Shown here: piece by piece, positions 60,481 to 64,000 of the stretch
Position numbering within the stretch: position 1 is the first letter of the stretch
How the letters are laid out: each line of letters starts with the position of its first letter
DNA from: Burhinus oedicnemus
Lineage: Eukaryota; Chordata; Aves; Charadriiformes; Burhinidae
Reading direction: 5' to 3'
NCBI GenBank assembly: GCA_008921705.1
Contig: VFFE01007040.1
Location: forward strand, 375,131 to 439,130
DNA: 64,000 nucleotides
Position numbers and translations under genes: made by a program
Notes under the pieces: generated by a model
Databases searched by the model: none
Seen by the model: only the letters and a program-made list of their open reading frames with translations
What the model was told of the DNA's origin: nothing

Positions 60481-63400
60481 AATCACTCTTCTTTCCAAAC
60501 CATGCTGGTATGAGCAGAGGGCTGGGAGCAGGCTTGCCTGGTAAGGGTAGGTGAAAACAAATTAAGTATTTCATTTTTTCTTGTCATTCATTGCCAGGTT
60601 ATCATCTCCATCCATCAGTCATTCACTTGGTTGCTGACTTACTTTTTCTTCATTACTCTCTCACCAAAAATAGATATCTAGGCCATCAAGCATGTTGAAT
60701 GCTGCACTACTACTTACCTTAGTAATAATGTGACATCTCCTTAGCAGCAGTGGTCTCACTATCCCCTAAAAATGACCCTGCTATTGTGTTGTTCTGTGGG
60801 AGAGACCTCTTATCAGTAAGCTATATGAAACTCAGCATTCCAGAAATAAAGGAGGGGGTTGGTTTTTCAGATTATGTGACTAAGTTTGGTGGATACTTTT
60901 GACACTGATCTCTCTGAACCTCTTTTTGCCAGTAGGATATCCGTTAACCACACAGGAGATTCTGGTTCCTTCCCTTCTAGTTTGGTGTCTGGTTGACATC
61001 ACCCTGGTCCAGCCTTTCCCCCTTAGCAATGAGCAAGCTATAGAAAATGTTGTGCAGACCTGTGGTGTGCAGGAGCCACGAGGGATGAAGTGTGCTCGTT
61101 CATTCAGTTGGGATGACACACACATGGTCGAGTTATGTGCGGCATCCTCAGTCACTCTGAGGCCTAGAACATGTGCAATTCTGTGCACAGCACTGAGAAC
61201 TGTGTTAGGTCAAAACAAGTTCTAGCAAGCTTTTTTCCAGAGTATGCAGACATGAGTTTATAATTTTCTTTTCAAGTGTTTAGCACTGGTCAAATTTCTA
61301 TATATTTTTTAAAAGGTGATAAAAAGCATCTTGGCTGCAATTGTGATGTCTGGGCTTCAAAGCATGGTTCAGCTTTATAAAATGAGGTAGCTAACACTTT
61401 TCTATGTTAATTTTCCCCTAATTCAATTCCCCCAAATGGTTGAGTTGTTTGATTGAATGTTGCCCACCAAAGAAACAGCCCCAGGCAGGCATCTGTCATA
61501 GAGAATTTCAGCCCCAATCATTAATATTTTGCAAAATTACAAGCTATGAAAACAGGGATTTGTAATATGAAGTGTCAGGGAGCCTCAGTAGTACATTATG
61601 CTGCTACCTTCCTGCACCACTAAGTTACTGGTATGTGATTGGGTATTTAAAATTCTTGAACTATGTATTTCTATTTTATTTTTTTCATAAATGGGTTCAA
61701 TAATTTGGTACAAAAGTGCTTTGGATATGTGTAGTTCTTTGTTACAACACCTAGGCACAAAAGATCTGTAATAAAAGTGAAATGGCAGTCTGAATTCAGA
61801 ATGCCCATGCTTTTGTGTTTTGATGTCTCAGCTTTCATGCTATTTTTATGTTGTTTCTTTCATCTTTAATTTTACCAAGAGATTCATATTAGATGCATTA
61901 TTAATCCCTGTAACACTGCCTTCCCTTTTTCTGCACAGTATGAGAGATTTCTGGCTTCAATAGAAATAATAACATGTGAGATTATTTTCTACATTTAATA
62001 TGCAAATAAACAAATAAACAATGTGGATTTTCTAAAATCTCCATGCATTGTAATTTTCTTCCAAAGATTTCACTGATGCATTAGGACTGAGAGGCATGAG
62101 CAATCACCAAAAGCTTTTAAGCAATGATTTTGGTTGTGTACTTTATAACCTGAGAATTCTCAGCATGCAGCACATTATAACACATACTGCACTGGAAAAT
62201 AAACAGAAAAGTGAAGTATAGTAACTGGACTTTCCGTAGGGGTTTGATATAGATTAAATGAAACACAATTCCAACAAGTTGATGAACTGCAGAAGCAGCA
62301 ATTAAATGTCTCACTGATGATGGTTAATGGGACCAATTAGAGAATGTGTTTTGAAATGTGACTGGTACAGTTATGATGCCTGCGACTGAGGGGGAGAGGC
62401 AGGAGGAAGGGGAATAAGGGATTGTGAATGGCTAGTGGAAAGACTGCTAGTTTGGGAGCTGAGGTTTTTCTGGTTGTTGGGTAAAAGGGAAGCTGATTAC
62501 AAATACTGTTCCACTTTGAATTAAAATGTGTATCTTATTCTTTTGATGGCTTTATTTATTCTGTAGACAGTATCACAGCTGCACAAACTGGTCAAAGAAA
62601 AAGGAGTGCCATGTAGTAGTGGAAGTCCGGCCATAGTATTTCTACATAACTACAATAAAAAGGGAACTCATAGGGCTTCTACAGAGTTGATCACAATTAG
62701 CAAAAAAGTCTGATGGACATCAGGCTTCCATTCAAGCTGGGGAGCAACAACAATAATCCACTTAAACAGAAAATTAATACAGAAGGATTATTTTGGGCCC
62801 CAACCATCAGCTGGCAAAAGGTACTGTATTTCTGTGTAAGGTAATATAGCGCCCTTGTAGCTGACCTCGTTTCTTCTGTTAGACACAATGATCATTGCAA
62901 TGGTTAATGTTTCCTAATATCTGTAAGCAATTTGAAATCTAAGTTTCATTTGCAGTAGTGCTGCAGGACTTCGTTCACTGGCCTTCCACAGAGACAGAGA
63001 TGTGATGCAACTGTAGGTGTAAAAGGCAATACAGTTGTTCCTGTGTGAGTCAACCCCAAAGCTGGAAGTACTGGGAGAGGTATGATGGAGCCCCTGTCAA
63101 CAATGCCTTTCCACAAAACCAAACTAGGATCTAGAAGCAGAATTGCCATGTCCTCAAAACACTCTGCCCCCACCAACAATAACAGTCCCTCTAAGGTTCT
63201 GGGTCCATTTTTCTGCTTACCCACATTCAGTTCAGATCTCTCATTTGTGTTCATAGCTAGAAATGAGAGGGGCTTGTCTTAGCAGTGTAGTCCCTCTCTT
63301 CTCAGTGTGGCTCATGTCCTGTGGTCTGTGAAGTCAGCTGGGGTGGGCCCATGTGCCCAGATTACCCTCCAGAGAAGACCAGTCACTGGTGCTTCAGAGT

Positions 63401-63892
63401 ACAGCACAGAACTCTAAAGTGTGTTCCATGTTCCAAAAATATCATGAAAACTAACTTAAATTATACTCTTAGTGAACATGTGATTTGTTTAAAGCCACAA
63501 GAGTTGCTGGGTTTTCTTTAGCAATGCTAAAGCATATAGAAACTGAAATGTGCAATATGTTTCATTTGCTGTGTATACACATAATATATGACCACATGTT
63601 TTTCAAACTGGATTTTTTTCCAGAAAAAGTGCCAGGATGATTTGGAGCACTCATGAAAGTGGTAATTCTTCCACAGTTTGATCAGAAACTGGCTAACAGT
63701 AGTTTAAACTGAGAAGAGGGAATAAATGATAATTATTTTTAAATAACATAGTTTAAGCAACACCATTTCAAACAACACAGAGGTAAGAATTGAAGTATTT
63801 GAACTAAATTCTTATTTCAGTCACTACTTATTATAATTCCAGCTTCAATTCAATGAAATCAGAAGAATTATTCCATTTTATATTAAGGCAGT
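60481..63892. other. Non-coding stretch before the LTR
   Basis: Apart from the candidate element at 62 kb, nothing was recognised. The overlapping frames at 60880-61225 on opposite strands (102 and 108 codons) have no recognisable domain. Confidence 0.55.
61960..62340. promoter_or_regulatory. Candidate conserved non-coding element with octamer and forkhead words
   Basis: ATGCAAAT (POU octamer) at 62000-62007 overlaps two tandem AAATAAACA forkhead-type words at 62004-62012 and 62012-62020. AGCAATTAAATGTCTC and GGGACCAATTAGAG follow at about 62296-62340. No repeat or ORF explains the stretch. Regulatory function is inferred from the motif cluster only. Confidence 0.3.
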
Positions 63893-64000
63893 TGTACTGA
63901 GTCTGGCTAGGATAGAATTAATTTTTTTCATGGGAACTTATATGGTGCTATATTTTAGATTTGTGGCCACAACAGTACTGAAAACACACTAATCTTTTAG
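63893..64000 (+). mobile_element. Avian ERV-type LTR, 5' end, cut by the window edge
   Basis: Starting at TGTACTGAGTCTGGCTAGGA, the last 108 bases resemble the start of a very common avian endogenous retrovirus LTR: a TG start, GGATAGAATTAATTTTTTTC, then TGGTGCTATATTTTAGATTT, and ACACACTAATCTTTTAG at the end. Only the left end is present, so a solo LTR and a 5' LTR of a longer provirus cannot be told apart. No retroviral coding sequence is inside the window. The family assignment is from memory. Confidence 0.65.

Noticed and set aside
1..64000. CRISPR array, operon, toxin-antitoxin or phage-like system
   Set aside because: No regularly spaced repeats and no close-packed gene sets; the DNA is clearly avian nuclear sequence.

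Overview
This is vertebrate, almost certainly avian, nuclear DNA. Several 5'-truncated CR1 LINE copies carry the CR1 hallmarks: reverse-transcriptase C-terminal residues and 3' tails built from ATTCTATG-like octamers. The right edge enters an avian ERV-type LTR. The single convincing gene has the coding sequence of LRATD1 (FAM84A). Nothing prokaryotic, no CRISPR array, no operon and no recognisable tRNA or rRNA gene was seen. Most of the window is AT-rich, gene-poor DNA.

Layout. 1-4.9 kb: non-coding DNA with a 20-N gap (3304-3323) flanked by an apparently identical 569-bp direct duplication, most likely an assembly error. 4.9-23 kb: the CR1-rich part, with seven recognisable or probable copies of differing age (one on +, the rest on -). 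23-43.5 kb: no clear CR1; AT-rich DNA with simple repeats, small tandem duplications, old unclassified repeats and stretches with clustered homeodomain/POU-like words that could be conserved regulatory DNA. 43.5-47.1 kb: LRATD1 on the minus strand, with a candidate 3' UTR (45219 downward), an uninterrupted coding sequence (46074-45220), a strong splice acceptor 37 bases upstream of the ATG (46112/46111), and a CpG island/promoter region (about 46.2-47.07 kb) broken by a second 20-N gap. 47.1-57.9 kb: non-coding DNA with two MIR-like SINE remnants. 57.9-60.5 kb: two old, decayed CR1-type fragments. 60.5-64 kb: non-coding DNA with a POU/forkhead-type motif cluster at about 62.0 kb, then the LTR start at 63.89 kb.

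How it works together: there is one transcription unit. LRATD1 encodes an LRAT-domain (NlpC/P60-like) protein whose usual catalytic cysteine position is serine, so it is probably not an acyltransferase. The flanking DNA is best read as a gene desert that may hold regulatory elements. I found no evidence for a new multi-gene system. The points most worth checking are the two assembly gaps (one with a false duplication, one in the promoter), the candidate conserved non-coding blocks and the absence of obvious CR1 around LRATD1.
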